Assembly: GCF_002288925.2 (NCBI RefSeq) | Contig: NW_022098076.1 | Coordinates: 81,648,423-81,712,422 of the forward strand | Length of the DNA stretch: 64,000 bases | Source: Delphinapterus leucas | Taxonomy: Eukaryota > Chordata > Mammalia > Artiodactyla > Monodontidae | Reading direction: 5' to 3' | Shown: piece by piece, positions 60,016 through 64,000 of the stretch | How the letters are laid out: each line of letters opens with the position of its first letter | Position numbering within the stretch: the stretch's first letter is position 1 | Translations under genes and position numbers: made by a program | Notes under the pieces: generated by a model | What the model was told of the DNA's origin: nothing | The model's input: the letters and a program-made list of their open reading frames with translations, nothing else | Database searches by the model: none

Positions 60016-60917
60016 ATGAAAAGGCAGAGGACTATGTACCAGATGAAGGAAGAAGATAAAACCCCAGAAAAACAACTAAATGAAGTGGAGATAGGCAACC
60101 TTCCAGAAAAAGAATTCAGAATAATGATAGTGAAGATGATCCAGGACCTCAGAAAAAGAATGGAGGCAAAGATTGAGAAGATGCAAGAAATGTTTAACAA
60201 AGACCTAGAAGAATTAAAGAACAAACAGAGATGAACAATACAATAACTGAAATGAAAACTACTCTAGAAGAAATCAATAGCAGAATACCTGAGGCAGAAG
60301 AACGGATAAGTGGCCTGGAAGACAGAATGGTGGAATTTACTGCTGCAGAACAGAATAAAGAAAAAAGACTGAAAAGAAATGAAGACAGCCTAAGAGACCT
60401 CTGGGACAACATTAAACACAACAATATTCACATTATAGGGGTCCCAGAAGGAGAAGAGAGAGAGAAAGGACCCGAGAAAATATTTGAAGAAATTATAGTC
60501 GAAAACTTCCCTAACATGGGAGAGGAAATAGCCACCTAAGTACAGGAAGTGAAGAGAGTCCCATACAGGATAAACCCAAGGAGAAACATGCTGAGACACA
60601 CAGTAATCAAATTGGCAAAAATCAAAGACAAAAAAAAATTACTAAAAGCAACAAGGGAAAAATGACAAATAACATACAAGGGAACTCCCATAAGGTTAAC
60701 AGCTGATATCTCAGCAGAAACTCTACAAGCCAGAAGGGAGTGGCACAACATATTTAAAGGGATGAAAGGGAAAAAACTACAGCCAAGATTACTCTACCCA
60801 GCAAGGATCTCATCCAGATTTGACATAGAAATCAAAGGCTTTACAGAAAAGCAAAAGCTAAGAGAATTCAGCACCACTAAACCAACTCTACAACAAATGT
60901 TAAAGGAATTTCTCTAA
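60016..60917 (+). pseudogene. L1 ORF1 (copy C), broken
   Basis: This is the RNA-binding L1 chaperone frame, beginning MKRQRTMYQMKEEDKTPEKQ. The coiled coil (about 60100-60330), RRM region (IIGVPEGEEREKGPEKIFEE) and C-terminal RVPYRINPRR block can all be followed. Near 60225 the AACAAACAGAG tract seems to have lost one 4-base CAAA unit, giving a frameshift and an immediate TGA. Later, TAA at about 60537 replaces CAA, and TGA at about 60663 replaces CGA. It ends TAA at 60915-60917. Length and domain order are normal, but it cannot be translated in full. Confidence 0.9.
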
Positions 60918-60975
60918 CTGGTAAACACAAGTAAAGAAAAGGAATTACAAAAACAAACCCACAACAATTAAGATA

Positions 60976-63900
60976 GTGGTAATAGGAACATACATATGGA
61001 TAATTACCATAAATGTGAATGGATTAAATGCCCCAACCAAAAGACACAGGCTTGCTGAATGGAAACAAAAACAAGACCCATATATATACTGTCTACAAGA
61101 GACCCACTTCACACCTAGGGACACATACAGACTGAAAGTGAGGGACAGAAAAAGATATTCAACGCAAATGGAAATGAAAAGAAAGCTGGAGTAGCTATAC
61201 TCTTATCAGATAAAATAGACTTTAAAATAAAGAATGTTATAAGAGACAAGGAAGGACACTACATAATGATCAAGGGATCAATCCAAGAAGAAGATACAAC
61301 AATTATAAATATATATGCACCCAACATAGGAGCACATCAATACATAAGGCAAATGCTAACAGCTATAAAAGAGGAAATCAACAGTAGCACAATAATAGTG
61401 GGGGACTTTAACACATCACTTACACCAATGAACAGATCATCCAAAATAAAAATAAATAAGGAAACAGAAGCTTTAAATGACACAGTAGACCAGATATATT
61501 TAATTGATATTTATAGGACATTCCATCCCAAAACAGCAGATTACACTTTCTTCTCAAGTGCTCACGGAACATTCTCCAGGATAGATCACATCTTGGGACA
61601 CAAATCAAGCCTCGGTAAATTTAAGAAAATTGAAATCATATCAAGCATATTTTCAGACCACAACGCTATGAGATTAGAAATGAATTACAGGGAAAAAAAC
61701 GTAAAAAACACAAACACTTGGAGGCTAAACAATACGTTACTAAATAACCAAGAGATCACTGAAAAAATCAAAGAGGAAATCAAAAAATACCTAGAGACAA
61801 ATGACAATGAAAACACGATGATCCAAAACCTATGGGATGCAGCAAAAGCAGTTCTAAGAGGGAAGTTTATAGCTATACAAGTCTACCTTAAGAAACAAGA
61901 AAAATCTCAAGTAAAAAACCTAACTTTACCCCTAAAGAAACTAGAGAAAGAAGAACAAACAAAACCCAAATTTAGTAGAAGGAAAGAAATCATAAAGATC
62001 GGAGCAGAAATAAATGAAATAGAAACAAAGACAACAATAGCAAAGATCAATAAAACTAAAAGCTGTCTCTTTGAGAAGATAAACAAATTGATAAACCATT
62101 AGCCAGACTCATCAAGAAAAAGAGGGAGAGGACTCAAATCAATAAAATGAGAAATGAAAAAGAAGTTACAATGGACACCACAGAAATACAAAGCAACATA
62201 AGAGACTACTAGAAGCAACTCTATGCTAATAAAATGGACAAGCTGGAAGAAATGGACAAATACTTAGAAGGATATAACCTTCCAAGACTGAACCAGGAAG
62301 AAATAGAAAATATGAACAGACCAATCACAAGCACTGAAATTGAAACTGTGATGTAAAATCTTCCAGCAAACAAAAGTCCAGGACCGGATGGCTTCACATG
62401 TGAATTCTATCAAACATTCAGAGAAGAGCGAACACCCATCCTTCTCAAACTCTTCCAAAAAATTGCAGAGGGAGGAACAGTCCCAAACTCATTCTACGAG
62501 GCCACCATCACCCTGATACCAAAACCAGACTGAGATACTACAAAAAAAAAGAAAATTACAGATGATGAATAGCACTGATGAATATAGATGCAAAAGTCCT
62601 CAATAAAATACTAGCAAACAGAAGCCAACAGCACATTAAAAGGATCATACACCATGATCAAGTGGGGTTTATCCAGGAATGCAAGGATTCTTCAATATAT
62701 GCAAATCAATCAATGTGATACACCATATTAACAAATTGAAGGAGAAAAACGATATGGTCATCTCAATAGATGCAGAGAAAGCTTTTGACAAAATTCAACA
62801 CTGATTTATGACAAAAACTCTCCAGAAAGTGGGCATAGAGGGAACCTACCTCAACATAATAAAGACCATATATGACAAACCCACAGCAAACATCGTCCTC
62901 AATGGTGAAAAACTGAAAGCATTTCCTCTAAGATCAGGAACAAGACAAGCACGCCACTCTCGCCACTATTATTCAGGTAGTTTTGGAAGTTTTAGCCACG
63001 GCAATCAGAGAAGACACAGAAATAAAAGGAATACAAACTGGAAAAGAAGAAGTAAAACTGTCAGTGTTTGCAGATGACATGACATTATACATAGATCATC
63101 CAAAAGATGCCACCAGAAAACTACTAGAGGTAATCAATGAATCTGGTAAACTTGCAGGACACAGAATTAACGCACAGAAATGTCTTGCATTCCTAGATAA
63201 TAATAATGAAAGATCAGAAAGAGAAATTAAGGAAACAATCCCATTCACCTTTGCAACAAAGAGAATAAAATACCTAGAAATAAACCTACCTAAGGAGGTA
63301 AAAGACCTGTACTCAGAAAACTATAAGACACTGATGAAAGAAATCAAAGAAAGATGACACAAACAGATGGAGAGATATACGATGTTCTTGGATTGGAAGA
63401 ATCAGCATTGTGAAGATGACTATACTACCCAAAGAATCTAAAGATTCAATGCAATCCCTATCAAACTACCACTGGCATTTTTCACAGAACTAGAACAAAA
63501 AACTTCACAATTTGTATGGAAACACAAAAGACCCCGAATAGCCAAAGCAATCTTGAGAAAGAAAAACAGAGCTGGAGGAATCAGGCTCCCTGACTTCAGA
63601 CTATACTACAAAGCTACAGTAATCAAGACAGTATGGTACTGGCACAAAAACAGAAAGATAGATCAATGGAACAGGATAGAAAGCCCAGATATAAACCCAT
63701 GCACATATGGTCACCTTATCTTTGATAAAGGAGGCAGGAATGTACAGTGCAGAAAGGACAGCCTCTTCAATGAGTGGTGCTGGGAAAACTGGACAGGAAC
63801 ATGTAAAAGCATGAGATTAGAACACTCCCTAACACTGTACACAAAAATAAGCTCAAAATGGATTAAAGACCTAAATGTAAGGCCAGAAACTATCAAACAT

Positions 63901-64000
63901 AGGCAGAACAGTCTATGAGATAAATCACAGCAAGATCCTTTTTGACCCACCTCCTAGAGAAATGTAAATAAAAACAAAAATAAACAAATGGGACCTAATG
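60976..64000 (+). pseudogene. L1 ORF2 (copy C), partial and broken
   Basis: This is the endonuclease/RT frame. The usual ATG is GTG here (60976-60978), so the normal start is lost. One base is missing near 61145. The 278-codon open piece at 61266-62102 keeps the endonuclease motifs VGDFN and SDHNAMRLE. A lost A in the INK(I)DKP region near 62092 then shifts the frame. The RT contains KAFDKIQH followed by a stop (TGATTT, near 62803), and an intact FADD box ([12 protein letters not shown], about 63064-63100). The copy runs past [12 protein letters not shown] and the [14 protein letters not shown] block to the window end. Same neighbours and order as copy A. Inactive, though its two catalytic motifs are better preserved. 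Confidence 0.9.

Larger units (their letters stand above)
59140..64000 (+). mobile_element. LINE-1 copy C, cut by the window end
   Basis: The order is 5'UTR (about 59140-60015), ORF1 (60016-60917), a short spacer and ORF2 (60976 onward, still open to decay at 64000). The 5'UTR start is estimated from block order (CTGCTGAACAATCATCGAC near 59188), not from a TSD, because the 3' end lies outside the window. Both ORFs carry shifts and stops. It is in the same orientation as copy A and similar to it through the ORFs, but the distal 5'UTR differs. Confidence 0.92.

Overview
This is a window of nuclear mammalian DNA with no recognisable protein-coding host gene. The strongest clue to its origin is a set of about 16 tRNA-derived SINEs of the CHR type, known from cetaceans and their relatives (hippos, ruminants). 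Several are the roughly 200-bp form with an A-tail and clean target-site duplications (TSDs). From memory this short form is typical of toothed whales, so a dolphin-like odontocete is my best inference. LINE-1 (L1), L2, MIR, hAT and endogenous-retrovirus LTR sequences support a placental mammal. Most long open frames are L1 remnants, antisense shadows or SINE-internal frames.

Layout. Positions 1-1770: an ERVL-type LTR carrying a nested SINE and an (AT)n tract, a MIR end, and a reverse-strand LTR. 2740-5900: a hAT/MER-like relic, two or three L2 pieces, an L1 3' end, an old L1 fragment and a short reverse L1 end. 6000-8430: three SINEs, one inside a MIR, and a short L1 end. 10135-11315: an old L1 followed by a SINE. 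11960-18165: a MIR, an L2, an old L1 3' end and LTR fragments. 18432-27548: an L1 split by a second, essentially full-length L1 of about 7 kb, which contains a 100-N assembly gap. 28604-28676: an apparently intact tRNA-Phe(GAA) gene on the minus strand with Pol III terminators, the only gene here that looks functional. 28900-41220: SINEs, MaLR-type LTRs, three further LTRs and a possible retroviral env remnant. 43255-48580: old L1 copies broken up by a MER20-like hAT element, SINEs and younger L1 ends. 48584-59140: mostly unassigned sequence with four SINEs, two L1 ends, LTR pieces and MIRs. 59140-64000: the 5' two-thirds of another L1, running off the window end.

Both large L1 copies are dead. 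Their ORF1 and ORF2 carry frameshifts and stops; one also lacks a reverse-transcriptase catalytic aspartate and the other has a GTG where the ORF2 start codon should be. I found no operon, CRISPR array, toxin system or other unknown machinery. The interest lies in the tRNA gene with its paired acceptor-stem change, the insertion stratigraphy (nested and repeated insertions, possible 3' transduction, local inverted duplication) and a few candidate regulatory motifs.
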